Source of the DNA: CAXWPM01 sp965206125
Lineage (GTDB): Bacteria > Acidobacteriota > Terriglobia > 20CM-2-55-15
Length of the DNA: 64,000 nucleotides
Direction of reading: 5' to 3'
NCBI GenBank assembly: GCA_965206125.1
Contig: CBDBIN010000045.1
Location: 780,112 to 844,111, forward strand
In this document: positions 8,277 through 18,017 of the stretch, piece by piece
Layout: each line of letters begins with the position of its first letter
Numbering within the stretch: position 1 is the first letter of the stretch
Translations under genes and position numbers: made by a program
Notes under the pieces: model-generated
What the model was told of the DNA's origin: nothing
Databases searched by the model: none
Seen by the model: only the letters and a program-made list of their open reading frames with translations

Positions 8277-10133
8277 TCAAGACAACGATCCGGCGTCTCG
8301 GGAAATCACGTCCAAAAAGAGCAGGCCGTACCGCTCGAGCTTGGATCGACCGATTCCCGGGACCTGGGCGAACTGGGCCAGGCTCCTGGGCCTGCGTAGC
8401 ACAAGCTCGACCAGCGTGGCGTCGTTGAACACGACATAGGCCGGCACGTGTTGCGCGCGGGCGATTTCCAGCCGCGTGTGGCGCAACGCCTCGAAGAGCG
8501 AGCGGTCCTCGCCGACGAATGCTTCGGCTGCGGATCCGGCCCGGCGACCTGCTCCTTTCGCGCGGGGCAACCGCACCGGATCTTGCCGCAAGGTGACGCG
8601 CGCCTCTTCCCGCAGAATCGGCAGGACCCGCTCGCGGGGGCCGAGTCGCACAACGCTGTGGTTTTCCAGGTCGACCCGGATCAGCCCCAGCGCGGTCAGT
8701 TGGCGGAGCACACCCTGCCATTGGCGCTCGGTGAGATGTTCACCCTTACCGAAAACATTCAGTCGATCGTGGCGGCGTCGCATGGCTTTCTCGGTTTCCT
8801 TGCCCCGGAGTACGTCGATGATGTGCCGGGTGCCGAACGACTGTCCGCACCTGTGGATCGCCGAAAGCACGAGCCGCGCGTCCGCGGTCCCATCAATGAC
8901 GTTGACGGGCTCGAGGCAGGTGTCGCAGTTGCCGCACGCGGCGATCTCTTCGCCGAAATACTCCAACATCACCTGGCGGCGGCACCGGGCTGTTTCGCAG
9001 TAGCCCAGCAATGCCTCGAGTTTCTTCTGCTCGACCCGCCGCACATCCTCAGGCGCGGTCGAGTCGTCCATCAGCCGCCGCAGCAATGCCACATCCTGCA
9101 GCCCATAGACCATGAACGCGTCTGCGGGCAGGCCGTCCCTGCCGGCTCGACCGGTCTCCTGGTAGTAGGCCTCGAAAGATTTCGGCATGTCCATGTGAGC
9201 GACGAAACGCACGTCGGGCTTGTCGATCCCCATTCCGAACGCGATGGTCGCCACCATCACCAGGCCGTCCTCCATGATGAATCGCTCGTGGTGCCGGACC
9301 CGCGTCCCGGCATCCAGCCCTGCGTGATAGTGGAGCGCCGGAATTCCTTCCTTCACGAGCAGAGCCGCCATCTCCTCGACACGCTTGCGGCTCATCGCGT
9401 AAACGATTCCGGCGTCACCCGGATGCTCCAGCCGGATAAAATCCGCGATCTGGCGCTTCGGGTTGTCTTTCACCCGAATGCGGTAACGGATGTTCGGCCG
9501 GTCGAAGCTGGCGACAAAGACCCGTGCACCATCGAGCCGGAGCTGTTCGATGATGTCCTTTCTTGTGATTTCGTCGGCAGTCGCCGTGAGTGCGATGCGT
9601 GGCACTGAGGCAAATCGTTCGGCGAGCAACGCGAGCTGGCGGTATTCGGGGCGGAAGTCATGGCCCCACTGGCTGACGCAGTGGGCCTCGTCGATCGCAA
9701 AGAGTCCGATCTCCATCCGGTCGAGCTGTTCGAGGACACGTGGGCTCAGCAGACGCTCGGGTGAGACGTAGAGCAGGTCCAGATCTGCGTGCTCGATGGC
9801 TTGCCAGGCGGCACGAGCATCTTCGGCGCTGAGGTTGGACGTGAACGCGACGGCCCGTACACCGGCCTGAAGGAGTTGCGCCACCTGATCCTCCATGAGG
9901 GCAATCAGCGGCGAGACGACGACACCGATCCCTGGCCTGCAGAGGGCAGGAACCTGGTAGCAGATCGACTTCCCGCCACCGGTCGGCATGAGGACGAGCG
10001 CATCCCCCGAGGCAACCACATGATCGACGATCTCCGGCTGCAGGCCACGAAAACTCGCGTGGCCGAACACGCGTGCCAGAACCTCTCGCGGGTTCGGTGT
10101 GGCCACGGACGAACGGGAACGTGCTTGGGACAT
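8277..10133 (-). CDS. recQ: ATP-dependent DNA helicase RecQ
   Basis: 618 residues, the usual bacterial RecQ length. The order of elements is: motif 0 (FRGLQPEIV), Walker A PTGGGKS at residues 50-56, DEAH box at 148-151 with the RecQ aromatic-rich loop (CVSQWGHDFRPEY), helicase-C with TGRAGRDGLP, a four-cysteine zinc module (YCETARCRRQ ... CGNCDTC), a winged helix, and a C-terminal HRDC domain (ARAQHVPAYVVFND ... VPGIG). It unwinds DNA 3' to 5' in recombination and fork repair. It lies upstream of cassette 1 on the same strand but 165 bp away, so cotranscription is doubtful. Confidence 0.97.
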   Translation of the reverse strand: MSQARSRSSVATPNPREVLARVFGHASFRGLQPEIVDHVVASGDALVLMPTGGGKSICYQVPALCRPGIGVVVSPLIALMEDQVAQLLQAGVRAVAFTSNLSAEDARAAWQAIEHADLDLLYVSPERLLSPRVLEQLDRMEIGLFAIDEAHCVSQWGHDFRPEYRQLALLAERFASVPRIALTATADEITRKDIIEQLRLDGARVFVASFDRPNIRYRIRVKDNPKRQIADFIRLEHPGDAGIVYAMSRKRVEEMAALLVKEGIPALHYHAGLDAGTRVRHHERFIMEDGLVMVATIAFGMGIDKPDVRFVAHMDMPKSFEAYYQETGRAGRDGLPADAFMVYGLQDVALLRRLMDDSTAPEDVRRVEQKKLEALLGYCETARCRRQVMLEYFGEEIAACGNCDTCLEPVNVIDGTADARLVLSAIHRCGQSFGTRHIIDVLRGKETEKAMRRRHDRLNVFGKGEHLTERQWQGVLRQLTALGLIRVDLENHSVVRLGPRERVLPILREEARVTLRQDPVRLPRAKGAGRRAGSAAEAFVGEDRSLFEALRHTRLEIARAQHVPAYVVFNDATLVELVLRRPRSLAQFAQVPGIGRSKLERYGLLFLDVISRDAGSLS

Positions 10134-10381
10134 ACCTGAAACTACCGGTCTTACAAGAGGTAGCGGGCCGCTGTCGGAACGAACGCCGGGTTCGGGGAAA
10201 GCGCGTCCGTATTATCGCATGGAAGACTCGATGGATGGGGCACGAGCGTGGCGGAGCTCTTGCAGCCTGGCTTTGTTCCCTTGTCATCTATATAGTTGTC
10301 CGCATCCTAACAGTTCACGATAACCAAACGCGGCCTCAGAACGGTGCGTCGCGCCGGCCGCCCTACCCTAGGAGAACCGCC

Positions 10382-11254
10382 ATGAAACGTTTCGCTCTCG
10401 CAATCGTTCTCGGGCTGCTGATGCAGTCCAGTGCTTTCGCGACGTGGTCTCTGCTGGCACTGGACACAAGGACCGGCCAGGTGATCATCGCGTCCGCGAC
10501 ATGTGTGCCGCAGAGTCGCTTCCCCCCTCGCCCATCGAGAGACTTGATGGACATCCAGGCCGTGATCGTCCCGGGTGTGGCGGTTGCCGCGTGCCAGGCC
10601 GCCGTGGACAACTCCGGCCAGAATCAGCAACTGGTCTTCGACGAATTGAAGAAGGGCACGCCGCCGGCTGAAATCATCGAGAAACTGCGCGAGTTCGAGA
10701 AGGCCAAGGGGCCCGAAGATGACCGCATGGAGCGGCGTCAGTTCGGAATCATCGACATGCAGGGACGCCGCGCGGGGCACAGCGGCTCGGGCAACGGCAA
10801 CGCGTCGCTGGACGTCTCGGGCAACGTCGGAGACTATATTTTCTATCAGTTCCAGGGGAACTCGTTGCTGAGCGACGACGTGATGCTGAACGCCGAGGTG
10901 GCATTCACGAAGACGAAGGGCACGCTGGCCGACCGCGTCATGGCAGCGATGGAAGGGGCCGATGAGAAGGGCGGCGACGGACGCTGCACCTGCGAGGAGG
11001 CGCCCTATCCCATGGCGCCCTGCGAGGGCAAGACCTCGCACGTTGCATACATCCTGATCTCGGACACGGGCGACCCCGAGGGCGAGGGTTTCAATGGCGG
11101 CACGTACTTTGCCTACATCAGCGCGACCGACCAGAACATCCAGCCTTGGGAGAACGCGAACCCGGTGAAGACGCTCAGAATGCGCTATGACATCTGGAAG
11201 GATTCCGGCAGCCCGCGCATGGACTTCGACGCGGCATGGTCACCCGAAAGGTAA
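10382..11254 (+). CDS. Exported DUF1028 family protein
   Basis: 290 residues. A signal peptide (MKRFALAIVLGLLMQSSAFA) is followed by TWSLLALDTRTGQVIIASATCVP, the start of the DUF1028 fold (Pfam PF06267), an Ntn-hydrolase-like family of uncertain activity. Further family landmarks are GVAVAACQAAVDN, RRQFGIIDMQGRRAGHSG and GNVGDYIFYQFQGNSLLSDDV. Cleavage after AFA would leave an N-terminal Thr, which is suggestive for an Ntn-type enzyme, but autocatalysis is not shown. The ATG has a clear AGGAGA sequence 6 nt upstream. Transcription diverges from recQ. Confidence 0.85.
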   Translation: MKRFALAIVLGLLMQSSAFATWSLLALDTRTGQVIIASATCVPQSRFPPRPSRDLMDIQAVIVPGVAVAACQAAVDNSGQNQQLVFDELKKGTPPAEIIEKLREFEKAKGPEDDRMERRQFGIIDMQGRRAGHSGSGNGNASLDVSGNVGDYIFYQFQGNSLLSDDVMLNAEVAFTKTKGTLADRVMAAMEGADEKGGDGRCTCEEAPYPMAPCEGKTSHVAYILISDTGDPEGEGFNGGTYFAYISATDQNIQPWENANPVKTLRMRYDIWKDSGSPRMDFDAAWSPER

Positions 11255-11305
11255 TTCGTTCACGCCGGCGCGTGCACCCGGTACGCGCCGAGCCAGGAGA
11301 ACCCA

Positions 11306-11788
11306 ATGTACAGAACGATTGCGGCGCTCATCGGCGCTGTTCTGATTTCAATGATGATCCCGTCCGCCCTCGATGCGCAGCTCGCGGACCGCAAGGTGAT
11401 CACGCTCGAGGGCGCCAAGAAAATGATGGCGGCGGCCGAGGCCGAGGCTAACTCGAACGGCTGGACGGTGGCTATTGCGATCGTCGATGAAGCGGGAGAC
11501 CTGATCGCTTTTCGCAAGATCGACGGCACACAGGCAGGCAGCATCGACGTGGCAATCGGAAAGGCCCGCACCGCGGCACGGCTGAAGCGTCCGACCAAAG
11601 ACCTGGAGGACGCGATCGCGGGAGGCCGTTCGACTCTCCTGGCAGTCGATGGGATCATGCCGCTCGAAGGCGGAGTTCCTGTCGTCGTGGACGGTGAGGT
11701 CATAGGCGCGATTGGCGCCAGCGGGGTGACGTCCCAACAAGACGCGCAGGTGGCCCAGGCCGGAGTGGACGCACTGGAGCGACAGTAA
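11306..11788 (+). CDS. Exported GlcG/HbpS-like haem-binding family protein
   Basis: 160 residues of the DUF336 (HbpS/GlcG) family. It has an N-terminal signal (MYRTIAALIGAVLISMMIPSALDA), then LEGAKKMMAAAEAEANSNGWTVAIAIVDEAGDLIAFRKIDG and the family core GGVPVVVDGEVIGAIGASGVTSQQDAQVAQAG. Homologues such as Streptomyces HbpS bind haem or iron extracellularly. Binding here is not proven. It starts 51 bp after the DUF1028 gene with AGGAGA before the ATG, so the two probably share a transcript, which ends at a strong hairpin at 11812-11841. Confidence 0.85.
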   Translation: MYRTIAALIGAVLISMMIPSALDAQLADRKVITLEGAKKMMAAAEAEANSNGWTVAIAIVDEAGDLIAFRKIDGTQAGSIDVAIGKARTAARLKRPTKDLEDAIAGGRSTLLAVDGIMPLEGGVPVVVDGEVIGAIGASGVTSQQDAQVAQAGVDALERQ

Positions 11789-11811
11789 GCGTGCAGCAGT
11801 GGAGGATGAAA

Positions 11812-11841
11812 AAAGGCCCGGACATCGCCGTCCGGGCCTTT
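11812..11841. terminator. Bidirectional intrinsic terminator
   Basis: Perfect 12-bp inverted repeat (AAAGGCCCGGAC / GTCCGGGCCTTT) with a 6-nt loop. A run of T follows on the plus side and a run of A precedes it, so it can stop both the HbpS-like transcript and the convergent CotH operon. Confidence 0.92.
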
Positions 11842-11867
11842 CGTTTTTCCGCAGATCCGTAACGACG

Positions 11868-13346
11868 CTACTGGAGCAGGAACGCCCCCCGCTGATTAGC
11901 GAAAGCCCTGAAAAGTTCGGGACCCGTCAGGAAATCCTCGAAGCTCTCCAGCTTGCGCGTGTCCGCCTCGACGTACTCGCGGATCAACTCCTGGTAACGA
12001 GCCACGCGCGAACCTAGGGCCTCCGTGTCGAGCCACTTCGTCGCAATGTCTCGCACGTAGCCCATGTAGCGTTCCCGCAATGCCTGCACGGCGAGCAGCC
12101 TGGAGCGCAACGGCTTGCCTGGATCGTCGAGGCCGACCAGGGGATCGAGATCGATCGTCGCGCGTAGCCTCCCGCCGCCTCGGCCTCCACGACCACCACG
12201 GCCCCCTCCACGGGCGGGGACGCGGAACGTCTCGTTGCCGTCGTGCGGGATGATGTGGAACTGTCCGTCCGGATCCTGGTACATGTCGTAATCGCTCGCC
12301 CGGGTCCAGTACCCGTCGCCGTTGAGCAGGACGACGTCTACGGCTAGAAACTTCAGGACTTCGTCGATGTCGAGGATGGGATCGAGCGCGGCTTCGAGTT
12401 GTTCGGCCGGGGTTTCGTTCAACACACGAGTCAGTTCGATGAGGTCGGCCCACGAATCATCACTGTCCTTCGTCTTGATGTCGTACACGCTCTTGTAAGC
12501 GGCGACGTCATCGCCGAAATACTCCAGACCACGCCCCCCACGGGGATTCCCCTTCACTTTCCAGCGAGCACCGCCCCTTGTGGCGAATGCATCACGCACG
12601 AAATCGCTGTTGAACTGCTCGACGTTCACATACACACCCCAACTCTCACCGTTGATGACCACCCGCACGAAGTTGGCCCTCGGGGCGGCCATGTAATCCC
12701 GCGATAACTCGTAGTAGAGCACTGAACGCAGGTACGTCGGATCTGTGTGCGAGTTGAGCAGGTTGAGCGTTCGATGTCCTCCGAGTCGCTGGTCGTCGTG
12801 GGCCATGTCGATCGACACGTTGAGAGACCGTTTGAGCCCCGGCCACACCGTGAAGTACGACGAAGCGCCCCGGAAAGAGACGCCGACGTCGTCGTAGACC
12901 TTGCCGTCGACCGTCATCGTGGCCGGGACCTCGACGTCCGAGTACCGAAACGCCCCGAGTTCCGCCTCCCAATCTTCGTTCTCGAAATCGAAGAACAGAG
13001 TGCGCAGCACCGACGTGTCGTAAAGGAGCTCATCGTCGTAGATCGTCACGTCAGCGGGTGACAGCCGCTCGCCGGGCTCTGGCGGTAGTGGGGCATCGCC
13101 CCCCGGTCCCCGACGCGTCGGTTGCGTCACGATGAACTCGCGGGCCGGCACGCGTTCTTCCGCGTCGAGCCACCCGTCGCCATTCGTGTCGAATCGGTCG
13201 ATAATGTCCAGTTCAACCAGGCCGGCGGTGGGGTTGGCGGCCCCTCCGCGACCACCCCGCTGCGGGGCCGCCGCTCCGGACGCGGCGATTGCGATCATGG
13301 CCAAACACGCGGCGAATGCCGCGCCAATACGGATGGATGCTTTCAT
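11868..13346 (-). CDS. Exported CotH-like protein kinase family protein with EF-hand segment
   Basis: 492 residues. A signal peptide is followed by QRGGRGGAAN and an EF-hand-like loop (FDTNGDGWLDAEER, near 55). The CotH domain then begins with the DDELLYDTSVLRTLFFDFENEDWE and FRGASSYF motifs and continues with YLRSVLYYELSRDYMAAPRANFVRVVING and EQFNSDFVRDAF. CotH proteins are atypical kinases in spore coats and secreted proteins. A glycine-arginine-rich insertion (residues about 383-397) splits the distal part of the domain. ATG 13346 is preferred to 13352 because AGGAGG is 7 nt upstream of it. This is the last gene of the VTC-DUF4956-CotH operon. Confidence 0.88.
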   Translation of the reverse strand: MKASIRIGAAFAACLAMIAIAASGAAAPQRGGRGGAANPTAGLVELDIIDRFDTNGDGWLDAEERVPAREFIVTQPTRRGPGGDAPLPPEPGERLSPADVTIYDDELLYDTSVLRTLFFDFENEDWEAELGAFRYSDVEVPATMTVDGKVYDDVGVSFRGASSYFTVWPGLKRSLNVSIDMAHDDQRLGGHRTLNLLNSHTDPTYLRSVLYYELSRDYMAAPRANFVRVVINGESWGVYVNVEQFNSDFVRDAFATRGGARWKVKGNPRGGRGLEYFGDDVAAYKSVYDIKTKDSDDSWADLIELTRVLNETPAEQLEAALDPILDIDEVLKFLAVDVVLLNGDGYWTRASDYDMYQDPDGQFHIIPHDGNETFRVPARGGGRGGRGGRGGGRLRATIDLDPLVGLDDPGKPLRSRLLAVQALRERYMGYVRDIATKWLDTEALGSRVARYQELIREYVEADTRKLESFEDFLTGPELFRAFANQRGAFLLQ

Positions 13347-13358
13347 AGTCATGCCTCC

Positions 13359-14063
13359 TCAGTCGCCTTTCGTCTTGCGCCGTTGCAACTGCACACTCTC
13401 GACGCCGTCCATCTCATTCAACGCGCGGACCAGAGCTTCGGCAGCATCGTCCGCAGTCAGGTGCCCTTCGTAGGATACTTCAATCGCCGAGCCCTCAGAC
13501 ACGGTCCCCATGGACCTCAGGCGCCTCCCTTCGATGTACTGGTCCAGCACTGGAACGACGATTCCGTTCACGTCCTGGCTGCTCCGAACCCTCAGCTTGA
13601 GCGTGCACGGCCGGACCAGGCGGCCGGCCCGTGGCTCGGGCGGCGGTGGGACGGCCGGCGGCCGCATCAGGTAAGCGGCAAAAGCGACGACCACGATACC
13701 GATGCCGGCTACCCACGGATCACCGGCGCCCGCGGCCATCCCGACGACGACCGCAAAAATAACATAGGCCGTGTCCTGCGTGTCGCGTACGACGGTCCGA
13801 AACCGCACGATCGAAAGCGCACCGACCAGGCTGAATGCGCGTGCCACATTGTCTCCGATCACCTGCGTCACCATCGCGATCAGGATCGCCAGGAGCACAA
13901 GCGTCGTCTTGAACGACCCGACGACGTCTTCGGGCGCCCGGGTGCGGCTGTACACAAACACAACGATGCCGCCGAGCACCATTGCAGCGACCAACCGCAC
14001 GCCAATGGCGAGAGGAGTGGGCAAAGGCCCGGGCTCGAGCTGAGTCTGCAGGAATTCAAGCAT
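13359..14063 (-). CDS. DUF4956 integral membrane protein
   Basis: 234 residues with about four hydrophobic segments in the first 130 residues (VRLVAAMVLGGIVVFVY, TLVLLAILIAMVTQVIG and others). The family signature is GDNVARAFSLVGALSIVRFRTVVRDTQDTAYVIFAVVVGMAAG. A soluble C-terminal domain follows. DUF4956 genes are typically found beside VTC-domain genes. The ATG at 14063 overlaps the VTC stop codon by 8 bp, indicating translational coupling, and the CotH Shine-Dalgarno is embedded just after the stop. Role unknown; a membrane partner of the VTC polymerase is an inference from context. Confidence 0.88.
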   Translation of the reverse strand: MLEFLQTQLEPGPLPTPLAIGVRLVAAMVLGGIVVFVYSRTRAPEDVVGSFKTTLVLLAILIAMVTQVIGDNVARAFSLVGALSIVRFRTVVRDTQDTAYVIFAVVVGMAAGAGDPWVAGIGIVVVAFAAYLMRPPAVPPPPEPRAGRLVRPCTLKLRVRSSQDVNGIVVPVLDQYIEGRRLRSMGTVSEGSAIEVSYEGHLTADDAAEALVRALNEMDGVESVQLQRRKTKGD

Positions 14064-14784
14064 CGGCTGGACTTTTAGCCTCGAGCGGCGCCTCGACATC
14101 CCTCGCCGCCACGAGCCCGTACAGCGCACTAATCCCGAGACGGTACTTCGATATCCTCACCGACTCCAGTTTGAAGTCGTTGACGAGCTGCTGGAACAGC
14201 GGCGGCATGGCAGCGCGAAACTTGACCTCCAGCAGCACGGCCGACTCCACGATCGGTACACCGTTCCCCTCGACGAACGCGAGGTCGTTTGCACGCAAAA
14301 CTCGGATCTCCCGGTCGGCCGTCAGGCGTACCGGTCCGGCATCGGTGGAAGCCACGCGCGCAGTCCTGCGGTACGCCACCTGACAGACGGGGTCGAGGCG
14401 TCTCAGTTGAAGGCGTTTGTGAAACCAGTCGCCGGACCACCCGGGCACCGGGCCACTTCCGTTCAATCGGTTCAATTCGGTACGGAGGACAGTCGTCCGC
14501 CGTTTGCTCACACGGTCGGCCCTACGGATCTTTCTCTCCAGAAAGACCCTGTCGCCGTCGCCGTAGACGCGGGCACGGTACTTACTGCGGCCGAACGATC
14601 CACGGCGATGGAACACGTCAAAATCTTCTGTATCGAAATAGACGCTTCTGGTGAGGTACTCATCGCCCGCTTGGCCGCCGCCATGGGGGTCGGGGGCGAG
14701 GCGCACTCGCGCCCATTCGATGATTTCATCTGCCGTCGGCGGGTCGATAACGAACTTGATCTCAAACGCAGGACCGGGGAGCAT
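14056..14784 (-). CDS. VTC domain protein (candidate polyphosphate polymerase)
   Basis: 242 residues covering one VTC domain, the tunnel fold used by yeast Vtc4 to make polyphosphate from ATP. Charged tunnel strands are visible: FEIKFVID, TRSVYFDT, SKYRARVYG, VFLERKIR, SKRRTTV, VRLTADREIRVL, AVLLEVKF and SKYRLGISALYG. It is the first gene of the operon VTC-DUF4956-CotH. Bacterial VTC proteins are usually assigned to polyphosphate synthesis or to modification of a partner. Activity has not been shown for this copy. Confidence 0.88.
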   Translation of the reverse strand: MLPGPAFEIKFVIDPPTADEIIEWARVRLAPDPHGGGQAGDEYLTRSVYFDTEDFDVFHRRGSFGRSKYRARVYGDGDRVFLERKIRRADRVSKRRTTVLRTELNRLNGSGPVPGWSGDWFHKRLQLRRLDPVCQVAYRRTARVASTDAGPVRLTADREIRVLRANDLAFVEGNGVPIVESAVLLEVKFRAAMPPLFQQLVNDFKLESVRISKYRLGISALYGLVAARDVEAPLEAKSPADA

Positions 14785-14864
14785 CAGGAAAGTTAACCAC
14801 GAATCCCCAGCCGAGTTCCAGACCCCTGGCGGTTAAGTTGTGTAAACGGACGCTTCTGGGCCGC

Positions 14865-17723
14865 CTAGCGCTGTTCCGGCATCAGCGTCACGCGAACTCG
14901 ATTCTCCATGTTGAAGTACTTGCGGGCGGTTGCCTGAATCGAATCGGGTGTCAGCACCTCTACCGAGCCTGGGTAAGTCTCAATCGACCCCCCGGGCTCG
15001 TTCCCCCGCTGGTAGTCGAATACGAGTTGGCCGAGGATCGTCCCGTTCTGCTGAAAATTGGTCTCGAATGCCCGAAGCAGCGCCTCGCGTGTGTTTGCGA
15101 CCTCGATTTCTGTGGGTCCTTCCGTCTTGAGCGCCTCGATTCCGTCATAGACGGTCTGGACGAGTTCCTCCGTCCGCTCCGGGTCGGACCCGAAGCTGAT
15201 CGTCAACCTGTACGTCTCCTCCGGCCGCCAGTTGTAGCCTGCACTCACGCTGACGCTGTACGTACCGCCGAGTTCCTCGCGCATGTAGTCGAACAGTCTC
15301 TCCTGAAGCGTCATGGCCATGGCGCGGATTCCTGTCCGCTCCGCCTGGGATTCGTAATCGAAGGGACCGGTGAACGCGATACGGGTCTGGCTTCGCGGCT
15401 CGATTCCCTTGTTGACCGTTTCCTCGATCACTCCCGTCGGAGCCCGCACGCCGATGTCCCGCCACGTCTCCTGACGGCCCGTTGACGGCAGCGCTCCCAG
15501 ATACCGCTCGACCAACGGTCGCATCCGATCGGGATCTATGTTGCCGACAAAGACGAACGTGTAATCACCGGCGTCAGCAAAGCGATCTTCATAGAAGGCC
15601 AGCGACTCGTAAAGATCGGCCTCATCGATCATCTCGACAGTGGGCGGGCGTTGCCGCGGGTGATCCTGCGTCATGATGCGCGTGTAGGCATCGCTGAATA
15701 CCGCTGCCGGATTCATGCCGCGATTCGCCAGGAACTGGCGGTTCTGGGTCTGCCACACCTCGAAGAACGTATCGTCGGCACGCGGAGCGGTGAAGCGCAG
15801 GTAGATCAACTGGAACATCGTCTCCAGATCCGCCGGCGACGCCGAACCGCTGACGCCTTCCTCAAAGGTCGAGATGAACGGACGTACGTTCGCAACTTTG
15901 CCCGTCAGAATTTTCTGCAGGTCGATCGCGTTGAATTCTCCAACGCCGCCGTTGGGGATCAAGGAGTCGGCGGTAGTAGCCGGAACAAAGTCTTCATCGG
16001 CGGCAAGCGATGTCCCGCCTGGGCTGAACGCGCGGAAGACAACCTGGTCGTCGGAATAATCGGTTGGTTTCAAAACAACGCGGATCCCATTGGCGAGCGT
16101 CCATTCCGTAATGTCGAAGCTACGGGTTTCCGTTCCGACGATCCGGGAACCATCGGGCACATCCGCCAGAAGCGGCCGGTCGCTGACAGTGTCGACATAT
16201 GCGGTAATCTCGGCGCTGTCTCGGGCGTCGATGACGGCACTCAATGCCTCCTCGGCGGGCATCGTCACGCCTTCCTTTTCTGGGCCGGTGACCAGGACGA
16301 CCCGGTTTGCATCACGGATCCAGTCCTGGCCGACTCTGTTGACCTCTTCGAGCGTGATTTCGGGGATGAACCGCTGGTAAAGGGCGTATTCGTATTCGAT
16401 GCCGGGGATCGACTCCCCGTCCAGAAAGGCGCGGATGTACTCGGATGCGTAGGAACTCGAATTGCGATTTGCACGGTTGGTGTTGGCTCGCTCGATACCG
16501 CGCAGGGCGTTGGTCTTTTCCCGCTCGAGCTCCGAGGCGGTGAACCCGAATCGCGCGACACGCTCAGCTTCGGTGAACAGCGCTCCCAGACCGCGTTCGA
16601 TGCCGTTCTCCAGGACGCCGGCCGTCAACGCGTAGACGCCCTTCGAACGGATCAGCTGCCCGGAAGCGGATGACGCTCCCATGAACGGCGCGTTTGGGCT
16701 CCTGGCGATTTCCGCGAAGCGGCCGCTGAGTATGCCATTGTAAAGCTGTTCGACGATCCTCTCCCGGTAGCCGCCGATCGTCCAGTCTTCCTCGACATCC
16801 ATTTTGTGGTAGACCGAAACGCTCGACGAAGACAGCTCCGGATCGGTCACGATGGAAAACAGGGTTTCCTCATGGTCTGGGACGCCGTAGTCGGTCCGCT
16901 CCCTGGGGCTCTGGGCCCTGGGAAGGTCCTCGAAGTGCTCGCGCACCAGAGCCTCGATGTCGGATGCCTCAAAATCCCCCACCGCGATGACCGCCATCAG
17001 GTCCAGCCGATACCAGTCCGTGTAAAACCGTCGGAGCGATTCGTGATCGAAGTTCTCGAGGCTGTCGAGCGTCCCGATCGGCGAGCGGTCAGCGTAACGC
17101 GAGTCTCTGAAAAGGATCGGAAACTGCTGGTCGCGAATCCGGGCTCCCGCACCCCGTCGTAACCGCCACTCCTCGATGATGACGCCACGTTCCTTGTCGA
17201 TCTCTTCGGGATCGAGAGTCAACCCATGGGCCCAGTCCTCCAAGATCTGGAACGCCGTGGCCATATGCTCCGGGTTCTCGGTGGGAAGCTCGAGAGTGTA
17301 GATGGTTTCGTCGAAAGACGTGGTGGCGTTGACGCCCGGACCCAGGCCCATCCCGATCGATTCCATGAACTCGACCAGCTCACTTTTCTCGAAATTCTCG
17401 GCGCCGTTGAAGGCCATGTGCTCGACAAAATGAGCGAGCCCAAGCTGGTCTTCGTCTTCGACGATTGATCCGACGCTCACGACGAGCCGCAGCTCGGCCC
17501 GGTTTTCGGGTTCCTGGTTCTCGCGGATGAAGTAGCGAAGACCGTTGTCGAATCGACCGACCGTAACGTTCGGGCCAACCGGGGTCTGCTGATCCAGCGG
17601 AGCGGTGAACGCTTCCTGGGGAACCGCAATCGTTGTCTGCTGGGCAAGCACCGTTGGGGCGGACGACACCAACGCGAGCGTCAGCATCAGGAAAGCAAGG
17701 ATCGGAATGCGGCTCTCTCTCAT
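14865..17723 (-). CDS. Exported M16 (pitrilysin-like) zinc peptidase, two-domain
   Basis: 952 residues with a signal peptide (MRESRIPILAFLMLTLALVSSAPTVLAQ). The inverted zinc motif HxxEH is HFVEH at residues 98-102, with the third ligand in the EERGVIIEEW-like segment about 75 residues on. Two M16 halves are present. The second, starting near residue 530 (ITEWTLANGIRVVLKPTDYSDD), lacks the HxxEH motif, as is usual for the inactive half. It probably degrades peptides in the periplasm. It is a single gene with its own ATG. An imperfect hairpin (17739-17762) sits in its 5' leader. Confidence 0.93.
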   Translation of the reverse strand: MRESRIPILAFLMLTLALVSSAPTVLAQQTTIAVPQEAFTAPLDQQTPVGPNVTVGRFDNGLRYFIRENQEPENRAELRLVVSVGSIVEDEDQLGLAHFVEHMAFNGAENFEKSELVEFMESIGMGLGPGVNATTSFDETIYTLELPTENPEHMATAFQILEDWAHGLTLDPEEIDKERGVIIEEWRLRRGAGARIRDQQFPILFRDSRYADRSPIGTLDSLENFDHESLRRFYTDWYRLDLMAVIAVGDFEASDIEALVREHFEDLPRAQSPRERTDYGVPDHEETLFSIVTDPELSSSSVSVYHKMDVEEDWTIGGYRERIVEQLYNGILSGRFAEIARSPNAPFMGASSASGQLIRSKGVYALTAGVLENGIERGLGALFTEAERVARFGFTASELEREKTNALRGIERANTNRANRNSSSYASEYIRAFLDGESIPGIEYEYALYQRFIPEITLEEVNRVGQDWIRDANRVVLVTGPEKEGVTMPAEEALSAVIDARDSAEITAYVDTVSDRPLLADVPDGSRIVGTETRSFDITEWTLANGIRVVLKPTDYSDDQVVFRAFSPGGTSLAADEDFVPATTADSLIPNGGVGEFNAIDLQKILTGKVANVRPFISTFEEGVSGSASPADLETMFQLIYLRFTAPRADDTFFEVWQTQNRQFLANRGMNPAAVFSDAYTRIMTQDHPRQRPPTVEMIDEADLYESLAFYEDRFADAGDYTFVFVGNIDPDRMRPLVERYLGALPSTGRQETWRDIGVRAPTGVIEETVNKGIEPRSQTRIAFTGPFDYESQAERTGIRAMAMTLQERLFDYMREELGGTYSVSVSAGYNWRPEETYRLTISFGSDPERTEELVQTVYDGIEALKTEGPTEIEVANTREALLRAFETNFQQNGTILGQLVFDYQRGNEPGGSIETYPGSVEVLTPDSIQATARKYFNMENRVRVTLMPEQR

Positions 17724-18017
17724 CGAAGACTCCTTTTCGTCGTCCCCGGCTGTTGCCGGGACGGCTCTCGACTAAATGCGATAAACCATAATAGAACGCA
17801 GTTCCCTCTAATTGGCAACAAGCTTGGGTAAGGGATGGACTCCACGGCTTCATCATGCCCCCCGGAGCCGGGGCTCGGGCGAGCGAATCGTATCGTTTGG
17901 TGTTTTGGAACAGCGTCTCCTATGATCGGTCCTGCAACTGGAAAATTATTTGCGGCTCTTCCCTGGGTATCAACATGTTGGGAGAGCTCTGAACCCAATT
18001 CTTTGGAGGCTTACACC

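Noticed and set aside
8448..9608. Open frame of 386 codons opposite recQ
   Set aside because: All RecQ motifs are on the minus strand; this frame shows none.
17739..17762. Hairpin GTCCCCGGC/GCCGGGAC upstream of the M16 peptidase as a riboswitch
   Set aside because: Only a single short stem with one bulge; no conserved aptamer elements recognised.
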